Shown here: piece after piece, positions 26,209 through 36,714 of the stretch | Layout of the letters: each line of letters begins with the position of its first letter | Numbering within the stretch: the stretch's first letter is position 1 | NCBI GenBank assembly: GCA_023078555.1 | Contig: CM041202.1 | Span: 496,001-560,000, forward strand | DNA from: Ulva prolifera | Lineage: Eukaryota; Chlorophyta; Ulvophyceae; Ulvales; Ulvaceae | Length of the DNA: 64,000 bases | Direction: 5' to 3' | Notes under the pieces: generated by a model | Told to the model about the DNA's origin: nothing | Databases searched by the model: none | Seen by the model: only the letters and a program-made list of their open reading frames with translations | Translations under genes and position numbers: made by a program

Positions 26209-27880
26209 GCCGCGCCACCTCTGGCCACCATTGCCCTCGGCTGCCGCCCTGATCCGTTTTTTTCACCGAGGGGCGCCGCAGCCCCGAGGCGGCGGCAGCA
26301 GGCGGCCCGCGTAGCCCAGCGGTTCCCTGTGGCGGGTTGAGCACACCCACGCCTGCCGCGGCAGCTTCGCCGCACGCTTTGGGGCAGGCAGGCCGTTGCA
26401 GGCATCGGCGCTGCAGAAGTGCTGCTGCCCCTCGACGCGCGCACGCTGGAGCAAACAGCTTGCGCTGGCCGCTGCCGGTGGGCCACGCCACATCAGCGCT
26501 GTGGTACCTGGCCATTTCGAGCTCGCGTGGCAGGTCCAGCGACCATCCCTCCCCTCGCGTGCCAGCCCCTCGCGTGCCAGCCTCCGCTGTGCAACGTGCT
26601 CCACCCTCTCACCTGGCGGCTGCCCGGTCCCGGCGGTCCCTCGCACCGCTCTTCACGGGCTCACACTGGCGAGAGCCGCACCGTGGTCATGCGTAGGGTG
26701 CTGCACCGTAGTCGTGCGTAGGGTGTGCCGCATGGCTGCCCCGTCCCCTCGGTGGTGTTGCATAGTTGTCCCCACTTGAGGACGTGGCTCTAGAAATCGT
26801 GGCTCTTCCAATTCTGACTGTCGGGGGCATGCCAGGGAACATGCCCTGGTATGGCCCACAGCATGATGTGGAAGACAGGAGGCTCCGCGGCCACGCACGC
26901 GCATCGTTTCGTGCGCCCCCAGGACGGCCGGCGCCGTAGTGCCGCATCGGTACGTTGACATGTGTTTGTGTGCGTATGTGTACGCAAGATTTTTGTGGTA
27001 GGCGAAGACATGGTGATGTGAGTAGATGGGTTTATGGTGTTGCGGATGTCGTGCGTATGGGATCTTTTTCGTCACCTTCAGGAGGGGCAGCGGAGCCATC
27101 GCTCCTCCTGCTATGTGCTGGGCGATTCATCATATGCATGCACATGGGAATTTGTTCGGGTGGGGGAGGGCGGGACTGAGCCTCCACCCCCCCTGCCCCT
27201 GTAGCGTGCCTGCCTAGCTAGCTTCGGCGAGACTGTACAATGTGCAGTGCCACGGCAGTGCCGTTGTTCGTCGCAGATGATGGAGGTCTGCAGTGTCGCC
27301 GCCGTGTCCAGGTTCCTCTTGTACCAAAGTGTTCGAATGTGGGTCCTGCCAGCGAGGCGAGGTGTGTTGTGACGGGCAGGGCCGCGTCGGACGCGAATTA
27401 AATCAGGAATAATGGAGTATGATGCACCACTAGCCCGCGCCATGCTGTGCGAGCCTTTGTAAGCACTCTAGCGTGGTCCAGCCCAGCACGCCCAGCCGAG
27501 GCACCTCTGGCCTCTGCTGAATAACGGCATGCACTTCAGGCTTCGCCTGTAGCCGCTGCCTTGCCGCTCTGCAGTCGGTGTCGTAGCTGTCACTCCGCAT
27601 AGCTGTGCTGCCATCACACAGAGCATCTGCCTGGCCAGTAACCCCACGTCTGAGAGTGGCCGCGCACACCACAGAGCCGCAGCTTGCACCCTGGAGCTTG
27701 TGGAAGTGGACTGTGCGAGGAAGGTGACATCAGGATGTACAGCTGCTGGCCGTGCAGCGTGCTGGTCTGTTCTGACAGCGCAGACTTCGGTGCGGCAGGC
27801 AGGGCTCAGCGGTGTGTAGAGTGGTTGGTATGCTCTTGCGTTGCACCCGCGACCTGTGGTTCTGTGGCTCCCTTCTCAAG

Positions 27881-27953
27881 AGGTGAACACATCATATGAT
27901 GTGTTCACCTACGCCTATATAGGCGTAGTGTCGTTCACGACATTTTCGTGAAC
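27881..27953. repeat. Three adjacent palindromes
   Basis: 27881-27910 is a perfect 30-bp palindrome (half-site AGGTGAACACATCAT). 27911-27926 is a perfect 16-bp palindrome (ACGCCTATATAGGCGT). 27933-27953 is an 8-bp stem GTTCACGA with a 5-base loop; its GTTCAC echoes the first palindrome. No open frame depends on them. They could form cruciforms or RNA hairpins, or be dimeric protein-binding sites. Confidence 0.95.
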
Positions 27954-28060
27954 CAAGAGCATCATCCAAATACAAGTTCCCAGGCGGCTGCACCCGCTTC
28001 TGCTCATCGACTACCACTGTAATCAATTGCTTTTGCTTCGCGTATACATCTGCGACAACA

Positions 28061-28303
28061 TTGAAAATGTACGATAAGACCCTGCCCGGGCTTGCGACGG
28101 GGGCATCGTACGTACGTGCCTCGTCACGAGCTTACGTCACACGTCAAGTGTATGTAACCACATTCCAGAACAAGCTGTTCGCCTACAGCACGCTTACGCC
28201 CCCGTGTTGTTTGTCCACCGCGGAGGTCACCAAGCCACCCTCGCTAGCGTGCGGTCACTTTCAAATTCCATTCAAGAGCATCAGGAAAGCAGCAAAAGCG
28301 TAA
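28061..28303 (+). CDS. Uncharacterised coding-like fragment, paralogous to 29221-29450
   Basis: An 80-codon open frame. Its C-terminal part, STAEVTKPPSLACGHFQIPF followed by KSIRKAAKA, resembles a minus-strand frame 1.1 kb away, with matching residues at STA-VTKPPS-AC-H-Q-PF-SIR-AA. Conservation at the amino-acid level with scattered base changes suggests that the segment was once, or still is, coding. I do not recognise the family. It is probably one exon or a relic; splice sites were not resolved. Confidence 0.32.
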   Translation: MKMYDKTLPGLATGASYVRASSRAYVTRQVYVTTFQNKLFAYSTLTPPCCLSTAEVTKPPSLACGHFQIPFKSIRKAAKA

Positions 28304-29220
28304 CGAAGCCTCAATGTGTTGTTATCTTGCGATAATGCTACCTTCGCGGCGAACATTTTGATGCGTCCTGGTGCCACTATAGTACTCTGGCGTCGCCCAA
28401 CCGTTGAGCGGCTGCATTGCTCACAAGCACGTCGTATCTTGGCAGTGCAGCTTCAAGGAAGCATTCACTCTTGTTCAACGCAAATAGCGCCTCCGCGCGT
28501 CTGCGGATCGGCTTGCATGTTGTAAATCGATACAACTGCACTGCCCATGACTCATCCTATCACCGCCAGCGAGAGATAGCAACAGTGACCTCGCAGGCCC
28601 CCGTCAATGGGAATTAAGACATCGATGACGTGTGATGAGTGTTGGCGCGAGCGTGCCTGGTCATGACTTGCACACAACAATTACACAAACACCAATGCTA
28701 CATTGTGCGAAAACCATACATCTATATCCCACTCTCCAGCAAGCTCACCATGTCATCGATGTCAATATTCTGTTCCTCGGCTATTGCAGCAGAATTGCTA
28801 TTCACAATACATCTGGTACTTGCAACCGCAACAGGTGACACCGGCACCCCTGCAGTCTTTCCTGCCCGAGTAGACTTTCTGTGGCTCTCTGGCTTGCAGC
28901 CATTTTGACAGCGTATGCTCCGAGCAGCCCCGCACTCTGCTTCGCTTTGGCTGACTTCCTTCGAGTGGCCTTGGCGTGACACCGATACGTTAGGTTCAAC
29001 GTAGTTTGCTTAACGTCATGACTGTTGTGCCGATGTATTCCGCAGGTTTCGCGATTTTCCGCAGCGAGGACAAAATGCCCGAGTGTTTTGTTGACATCTT
29101 CACACCCGAGACAAGCAGCGACAGCGGCCCTTCGCGAATTGAAGGACTAACAGATGCATATTATAATGAGATCTCCTCATAAGATGCATATGCAACGTTC
29201 TAAGGTTTTATACGTACGTC

Positions 29221-29450
29221 TTAAACGTCCACCTCGATGGTCAGGTCCGGCAGCGCAGTAAAATTCGGATCGGCCATGGTTTCTGCACGCACGGCGGCTT
29301 CGAAGCTAATGCCAGGGTAACCGGGGACATGAGCGCTTTCTGGTGCTTCTGCTGCTGTCCTGATGCTCGTGAATGGAGTTTGGACGTGACTGCAAGCTGG
29401 TGAGGGTGGCTTGGTGACCACAGCGGTGGAAGAAAGACACGGGGGCGCTT
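29221..29450 (-). CDS. Uncharacterised coding-like fragment, inverted paralog of 28061-28303
   Basis: The frame reads VVTKPPSPACSHVQTPFTSI and continues into an acidic end, PDLTIEVDV-stop at 29221-29223. Similarity to the plus-strand partner spans about 110 bp (29342-29450 against 28192-28300, inverted). The downstream part after AAEAPES has no counterpart in the partner, which stops there. Function unknown; a start codon and upstream exon were not identified. Confidence 0.32.
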
Positions 29451-30012
29451 ACGTCATTTGGTGACCTTTACCCTGGTTTACGACCGTGTACCAAAGTGTT
29501 ACGGATGTTATCGCACTCATGTTTCAACGGCGCAATGATAGGTTTGCGTGACAGGTTGAATGTCTACATTGTCATGCAGAAAGCTCTAGCAGTACTTCGG
29601 GCGAGACTGAGAACGGCAGCGCAGCGATGCAGCTCCCACCTCCTCACACCGTGCACCTTCGTGGAAGCTGCTGTGAACTGCAGTGGTCATCCGCGTCTCT
29701 GGTCAACTACAAGCTTCCAGAGAAGTGGCTCCGGTGTTTCGAGCTCCAGATCTATAGCTAATGCATGCCTGTACAAGCGGATGTGCCTGTTCGTGCTATA
29801 TTTACTGGGTTCGAGCTGTCGATTCTATATGTGTGTGTCGTTACGTAGTCTTACAGAAGCATTTGCCCCCGTTTACGCGAAATACAGAGGCCGGCCGTTG
29901 TCTGCTAATATACATTTATAGCAAGCAGGTCACTCGGTCTACTCGCTTGCGAACCACAACAGCATAGAGCCTACGTCTTCTTTCATCAGGCAGCAGTTTG
30001 CTTCATTCTAGA

Positions 30013-32485
30013 ATGGGAAATCCAGCCCGTCGCGGTTCTGGATGGCGACCCAGCGCTGCGGCCCGGTCAATCGCGAACGTTTCCGGTGCTGCAGCTGTGA
30101 ATCCCGACGTTCGCTGTCAGCAGCACAACTACACAGGAGCTCAAAGAATAATTGAGGCACAAGGCTATACAGATCTGAAGTCACTGGTGTGCTTCAGCTG
30201 CTTGGAAACTGCTCGTCCCCCAGGTCACAGCCGATCATCGATGATCAGCTGCAGGTCAATTTGATCACGCCACGCTGAGCTGAGCTTCGCGGGCCGCTGC
30301 AGCGCACCGTGGCGGACACCTCAGGAAGACCAGTCCCATTGTTGCTACAGTGTGACATGCTGTGCATGGTCGTCCTGCTTGCCCACCGCTGCATCGCGAG
30401 GTGCATCGCTACATGCTGTGGTCGCACACTTGCAATATTCCCAGTGCGCATGCTGTTGGCGACTGGCTCACAAGGCACACAGATGTATGGATGCCCAATT
30501 GAACATTGATATGACTTTCATCTCCTTGGCCGATACGGCGTGCGATTGTACCCGCAAAGTTCAACAAGGCACGTGTACAAGGACGTGTACAAGGACGTGT
30601 ACAAGGACAGCAGGGACAGGCGGACCTGGTACCTGCCACATAGTGTACAGTTGGCTTACACAGAGTTGCAACAGCCCACAGCTGGCGCTGATTGTAGCTG
30701 TGTCATGCAGGGCCAGGCTGACGCGACCGAAGGCTGCACATTGCATCAAGCCAAAACAAACGACGGAGCAGCCGTCATCATCACGGCAATCCCAACGAGC
30801 AGTGCATCGCATGCTACCGATGTAGTTTCAGATGTGCTAGATCGTAGGTGTGGTCCGCTCGTACAGCGGTCTGAGGCCGAACCCAGTTGTACGGGCACAC
30901 TATGGTGGCCCGAGACTGCAGTACTACAGTTGACTGCCGCGGCTATGCGATCCCAGAATGTCAGGTCGCTGCCATTCCCTGCCTTATGGTATATATTAGA
31001 AACATTTCGCTGCAAGCTGTCCACAGTCGTTGCTGATGACGCCGTGACCGCATGCAGTGGCCTCAGCCATCCACACTTGCTCGCAGCCAAGTCCGTCTTC
31101 CGGCAGGGCAACTGGCTGTGCATCGTACAGGACTTCGCCAATGGAGGCGATTTATTCAGTCTGGCGAGGCGCTGCGGCAACGACGGCCTTCCAGAGAGCA
31201 CAGCGCGCTTCCTGATCCAACAGGTGGCCTTGACATTCGCCTTCGCTCACCACTACGGCATCAGCATGCAAGATATCAGCCCGTCCAAGCTACTCATTTC
31301 TTGGTCACCCAAGAAGATGCCCATCCTCAAGGTCAACCTCATGAAGACTCTGCAGAAGCTGTTGCCACCATCCGACCAGGTACCACCCCGGACTCTAGAC
31401 ACTGCCACGTTGCTCCACCTCATGCCGCCCACTGTTCGCCCACATGAAGAGCTTCTTCCTACTCGACTCTTGCACCATCCCAACCCTCCGACCTCTACAT
31501 GTGGCGCCGATCACGGCATGCTCAGCAGGACTGCAATTGAACTCCTGCGTCCCCACCCACAACGGCAACCGTGCACGTACCACCATCAATACCATCGCGG
31601 AATTGCTGAAGTGCCCCCAATATCTCTGTGAATGCAGGCGGGCGGGAAGGTGATGGGCACGGCCACGATGTACAGCAGTGTGCACTGGCTCCGCGAGAGC
31701 ATCGGCCTCCGCGACAGAGCCACCCAGGCCGCCGCCGCGGAGGTGTGTGACCTGTGGTCCCTCGCCGTGAGCCTCTACTTCCTCCTCTTCGGGCGCTGGC
31801 CCTTCTCCAAGGCGCAGATCGGCCGCTGGGTCCACACCGCGCCCTGCGACTGGACAGACGATGCGTCCATATCATACGAACGTGCGCCCCCCCCCCTCTT
31901 GCGTCAACTCTGCATGCGTACAACACCCATGCATGTCTGCGCGATCCCGCCAGCTCGCCCCCCATTCGCACTTTGACCGCTCATCTCCTGGAGGGTCCCG
32001 GCGTGCATACTCGTGCACATCGACGCGCACTCAGCCCCAGCACGCGTGGCGTCCGCGCTCCCGCTCATGCCTCCTGCTCACAATTGTGCTGGCACCGTCA
32101 CTCACAGCCATGCGCGTGACATCCGCGCTCCCATACGGTGTACGCTCGCGATCGCAGCGTGGGTGCAGGTGCCTCCGGCCCGGCCCCAAGCGACGAAATC
32201 GTCACCTTCCTGCGGGCAGTGTTTGCCACCGGCCGCACCACACTCGCCGAGGTGACCCGGCGCGCGCCGCCCCAGCCCGCCGCGCCACAGCCCGCCGCGC
32301 CACAGCCCACCCTCACGCTCGCGGCCGCGATTCAGACCCCATGGTTCCTCACGGACCTCCCGGACGGCGCCGCGGCCATGAACGCCTCGTGCCGCACCAA
32401 GACGGAGGAGCGGCGCGCGTCGCCGCAGTTTGCCGAGCTCAGCGCTGCCCTGCGCCAAATCACCGGGGTGCCGTCTGCGGGGTAG
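30013..32485 (+). CDS. SnRK2-derived pseudokinase, copy 3 of the tandem array
   Basis: Five exons: 30013-30186, 30711-30847, 31058-31379, 31638-31881 and 32169-32485, phases 0, 2, 0, 1; 397 residues. Exon 1 ends AQRIIEAQGYTDLKSL, the shared N-terminal module. Exon 2 has a strand GAAVIITAIP without the VAIK lysine, then a helix DVVSDVLDR. Exon 3 (322 bp, the same length as in copy 2) gives HPHLLAAKSVF, DFANGGDLF and FLIQQVALTFAFAHHYGI, then MQDISPSKLL: Asp kept, HRD Arg, Lys and Asn changed, with DFG replaced by LMK. Exon 4 reads CDLWSLAVSLYFLLFGRWPFS. Exon 5 has a 15-bp tandem repeat coding Ala-Pro-Gln-Pro-Ala and then TPWFLTDLPDGAAAM, close to SnRK2 PWFLKNLP. It is the copy with the most kinase-like substrate lobe. 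Inactivity and any regulatory role are inferred. Confidence 0.8.
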
Positions 32486-34738
32486 CCGGCACCCTTGACC
32501 CCCACCCCGGTGCGCTCTTGTGGGTGAAGAGAGGCACAACGCTGCCCCAGGGCTGAGGCAATCTGGTGAACTGTTTTGGAAGCTGAGATGACACGAGTCC
32601 TGCCAGATGTTGGCCTGCGGCACAGAGCGTCCGTCGGGGCTCTGTGCCCAAGGCGGGCAACAGCCACATGGGCGCTCGTTGGCTTCCGTACGGGGCACAT
32701 TCAGAACAACATAAAGCATGTCGTTGCGAGAGGCGGCTGTCCGCGTTCACTGCGTTACGGGCGTTGCTAGCTTCTGCGGCATCGCCTGATTGCGTTTCGC
32801 TGGTCTACCGTTGGCCGCGGCGCTCTGGCTCGTCATGAAGTTTCAAAGTGCCTCAAAACAAGTGCCCTTCACAACGACGTGGTCCTCATAACGGCCTGGT
32901 GTGGAAGAGCCGCAGCAGCAGCAGCCTGCAGCCGTCATTTGGCATTGAAGGTCTGCTGAACTACTGTGCCAAGGTGTGGCTTGACCTGCTGGCTGAAGGA
33001 AAAATAAGATATATGTGAACATTTGGGCAATTTGACAAATAAAAAAAATAGGCAGTGTAGGCCTTGAGGACTGGCAGGCGGTGCCTGTGGTTCTGTTTCG
33101 ATGGGAGGCCCTATCTTTCAATGGCAGGATGTGAAGGCATGCTGATGGTGCTGTTTGTTTTCGTATGGTGTAATCCCGGTCTTTTCATATGAGAACGTAT
33201 GGACCTTTGCCACACTTTTCTGCTGGAAGTGGCAGCTGCTGCTGCCCAGAACACCTGTCTGCTGGCACTTCGCCATGTCATGCGACCTCAGGTCTGCTCG
33301 ATATCTATGCAGAGTGGTTTTTCGGCCACAGCATGCATGAAGCCAGCCAAGGGATCCGCGTGTCAAGTGTTTTAACAAGATGGAGCATGGCAAGTGTGCT
33401 GCTTGTTCCAGTTATCGCTGCTGCCGTCGTTGCCACGGGAGAACCTGAAGATGTTTGTTGATTGTCTGGTCGTGGACAGTAATGCCAAATGTCATCCACC
33501 GGGTCGACTCAGTGTGCTTGGAAGACGTAGTCATCAAGATCCATGACGGCTTGACTGAGACGTTCCCAGAGTGATGGTACCACCATTGCATTCTGTAATC
33601 AGGATTTGTCTCACTTGTGCGTTCAATCTAGGTCCAGATATGAGAACCTAAGTCTCCGTTGCACACTGCATGATGAAGCGTTTGCAGCACAGGTGAGATG
33701 GGTCTCGAGGCATATCCAATGGGAACAGCAGTGCACTTGTGTACTATTGTGCGCTGGGACTTCAATCATATTTCGGGGCCAGTCTCCAAATTTCGACTGC
33801 GTTTTGCAGTGACTGCAGCATGGACCATCGTGAGACCACCAACAGCTGCACTGCTCACAAATGTACACTCGATGAGAGTGTTGAGACGCTCAAGAGACCT
33901 CTACTTGAAACAAATACGGCCCCTGCTGCTGCAGTTTAGTCCAGTGCGCTTGTTTTGTAGCCGTGGCCGCTTTACAGCAAGCACTTGTTGGTGGATATTG
34001 TGTACCTGATTTACTGGCTCGCCAATACTTGTACCGAACATCGCATGTGACAAGTATAATCGTGATTGTTAATGCACAGTCTCTCACAGGAACCTGTGAT
34101 CCGAGGAGACAGCAGCATGGAACGTGGCAGTTGTCTATCCCGGACGACGCTGATCTTCGTGCGACCTCCGAATTTGTGTTAGCGGAGCTAATATTCTTCA
34201 CTGATATTTCTGCTCGCTTCGCTGAAACCCTTGACGCATGCGGTAGGCTCGGCTTCAGCGCACAAAGCAATGACTCGTTGGTGACGTCCGCCTGATGCGT
34301 TTGATCAACATCCAAACTCTGACGCTCTACACAGGTGAAAGCCAAACGGACACAGGCCATTCCTGTAGTTTCCAAGCCCTTCAGGCTGAGGATGATCATT
34401 CTATCGTGGGCACGCCCGTCAGTGATGGAAGGAATGTTCTAGAATGCTGTAAGAGCACACGCCCGACGCCTCGCTGGGCTCCGAGACCCGATGACACAAG
34501 TTGCAGCGATTGGAGCCCATTACGCAAGGTACAATGCAACACTATCTACCTCCTTGTTCTGCTCATGTTGCTTGACTGAGGAATTCGACAGCATTCCCAC
34601 TGTCTTGTCCAATTGATCGTTGTTAAAATCGCCTGGCTCTGGTACATAGCTTTCAGCACAGCACCTACAGTTCAGCAAGAAGTATCAGTGTGACAATCTT
34701 CATCTGGTAAGGCTGATCGCTGCCGGAGAGGTTTTTGC
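32486..34738. other. Spacer between pseudokinase copy 3 and the CHTOP-like gene
   Basis: No gene assigned. A plus-strand frame at 33963-34295 (110 codons, with ATSEFVLAELIFFTDISARF) followed by one at 34320-34527 (AEDDHSIVGTPVSDGRNV) might be upstream exons of the CHTOP-like gene or of a separate gene, but they do not match that family. A minus-strand frame at 33890-34399 competes. A donor-like CTG|GTAAGG at 34707 lies just upstream of the next gene's ATG. Confidence 0.35.
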
Positions 34739-35128
34739 ATGACAATGCAAGAACGGGGTGGTCGCCGTGGCGGACGAGGGGGACGTGGTGGAGGGGGCCG
34801 GAGTAGTAACAGATCTGGCGTTCAAGGGGGAATACGGGGCACTAAAGGTGCTTCAGGAGGCGGGGGTCGTGGCCGTGGCGGTCGAGGTGGCCCTGGTGGT
34901 CGTGGTCGAGGCGGTGGTCGCGGAGGCAAGAAGGCTACCAAAGAGGATCTCGACAAACAGCTTGAACAATATCTCATGAAAGATGACGAGACGAGAGAGA
35001 AGGTGATGGCGCTCAAACGTGAAGAGCTTGATACTGCTCTGGAGAAGTACATGGCCAAGGCCGACGAGGAAGAAGCGCCCGCAGCAGACACAGCCGCGCC
35101 CGCAGCAGCTGCTGACGCCACTGCGTGA
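34739..35128 (+). CDS. RGG-rich protein with C-terminal FoP/CHTOP duplication-type tail
   Basis: 129 residues. The first half is an arginine-glycine domain (GGRRGGRGGRGGGGRSS and further RGG blocks to about residue 63), typical of RNA-binding and arginine-methylated proteins. The second half contains the paired acidic motif of the chromatin target of PRMT1 (CHTOP/FoP) C-terminal domain: TKEDLDKQLEQYLMKDD at about residues 66-82, then a second REELDTALEKYMAKAD. In animals CHTOP binds the TREX mRNA-export complex; ALY/REF adaptors end in a similar motif. No RRM is present in this frame, so this is CHTOP-like rather than ALY, unless upstream exons exist. The start is the first ATG after an in-frame stop, and a second ATG follows two codons later. 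Confidence 0.7.
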   Translation: MTMQERGGRRGGRGGRGGGGRSSNRSGVQGGIRGTKGASGGGGRGRGGRGGPGGRGRGGGRGGKKATKEDLDKQLEQYLMKDDETREKVMALKREELDTALEKYMAKADEEEAPAADTAAPAAAADATA

Positions 35129-36714
35129 ATCAAAGAATAGCTGGCCATCTCTGTCTGGGAGGTCTCCAGTCACAGTAGTGCAGCACAGCTATCCCTCGGC
35201 GAGTACGGCTGGAGCTTCACCCAAGCAGTTGTAAATCAAAAACCTTCTGATGAAAGTGTCCAGAGTATCTATTGGCTCTTAATTCTCGGGGCTGCTTGCT
35301 GGCCGGGCTGTGAAAGGGTTGTGAAGGGCCGGTGAGGAGCTATCGAGCATTTTCTGCATGACATCTGGTCCAGTCGGTATGGCATAGACTCTTCCGCTTC
35401 AGATTTCGAGAGCTGAGCACCCCAAGAGGTATCATCCTGTGTTGCAGCACGATGCCACTGCGATACCTGCGAGCTGCCCGATGTGTGCCAAAATTCCAGG
35501 TAGCCTTATCTCGTCAGGGTCGTGGTGCCGTCGAGTGCAATCAGTTGATTCGTTACAGACGGTTCAGTCAAGTCAGAGATAGAGAGTGGTTTGACGGGTT
35601 TGCATGGACCTGTTGAGAATGCGTGCAGCATGTCCCATGACCGTTGACTTGTGCACAGGTTTTGCACACTAATGTTGACAGGAGGATACATTGGCGTTTG
35701 TTGGCTGTGCTCTAGGACTCACAATCGCCAGTGCAGCAATACGAGGGTGCTGTGTAGCCCGTTGTGCATGATTGTTTTCTTACCGCCCACAGCTCTCTGT
35801 GCAGTCTGTTCCGTAAGAAAGCATTCAGACATGTAGACAGCTTTTCCAGTCGATCCCGGATTTGCTTTCGATGCCGTGGCAGGCATGGTGTTTTGGCCGA
35901 TTTTGTCCCATTTTTGCAGCGGGAGTCCAGCTGAAGCCAATTGCTGCCATCGACAGAAAGCCCTACGTACAGATCAAGATATCATCGTCTGCTAGCTGAA
36001 TGTGATTCGCTGGTACCATGTCATCTCAGCAATACAAATCATCTAATATTTCATATATGTGCACCATGCAGTAGATCACAGCCTGATTCACAACGTCTGT
36101 TGTTGCATCGATCAAATGCAACGCCTTTTCAGACTTGACTTCGTTAATCTTCCAGAATGCATGGCCGCTGGCAAGAATTTGGTGTGCACACCACCCGCGC
36201 CATGCTTCAACGGCTGCACAGATGCGGCGGCAAGTGGTTCAGCAATCACACGGACACGATCAGTCACTTCTTGAGCATCCGCATCAGCCGTTCACATGCC
36301 TGCCTGCCACTCAACGCTGCCTGGCACCACCTCGACTTCCGAGCACCCAGCGCCACAATGCACCTCCACAGTGATTGTATTACATCTTTCCTCCACCCCC
36401 CCCCTTCCGTGCAATTCCATCGAACGGCAACACTGCACATTCACATTTTACCCCGATGCCGAGCAGACCCGCAACAGAGGCTCCCCGCAGAATCCACGCC
36501 CGGCATGCACAACTTCCTGACGCTGCAGCAGCTTTCCCGCTACAGCATCAAGCACGCAACTCCGCACGGCATAAGGGCTGCAAAACATGGCAGCGGCCCG
36601 GCACCAGCGACCCTGTGTGACACTGGCGGCCCCGCATCAGCGACCCTGCGTGGCACCAGCGGCCCCGCATCAGTATAAGTGGCACCCTGCGGCGGCCATT
36701 GGATCGCTTCAGCA
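35129..36714. other. Convergent spacer between CHTOP-like and UTP10
   Basis: Both neighbouring genes end into this 1.6-kb stretch, so it should hold two 3' untranslated regions. A plus-strand frame at 36157-36678 overlaps the UTP10 3' side and has low-complexity repeats (a tandem GGCCCCGCATCAG-CGACCCTG unit near 36596-36675). No gene, RNA or mobile element was recognised. Confidence 0.45.

Larger units (their letters stand above)
26209..30012. other. 3.8-kb spacer between pseudokinase copies 2 and 3
   Basis: Contains the palindrome cluster (27881-27953) and two related coding-like fragments in inverted orientation (28061-28303 plus, 29221-29450 minus). A minus-strand frame at 28722-28982 that ends NIDIDDMVSLLESGI is also protein-like but unassigned. 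Bases 26209-27880 and 29450-30012 show nothing recognisable beyond the flanks of copies 2 and 3. Confidence 0.4.

Noticed and set aside
30571-30609. 12-bp GTACAAGGACGT triplication as a regulatory array
   Set aside because: Only three units, located in intron 1 of pseudokinase copy 3, with no known factor; recorded as a minor tandem repeat only.
36157-36678. 173-codon plus-strand gene
   Set aside because: Overlaps the 3' side of UTP10, contains tandem low-complexity repeats at its end and has no recognisable domain.
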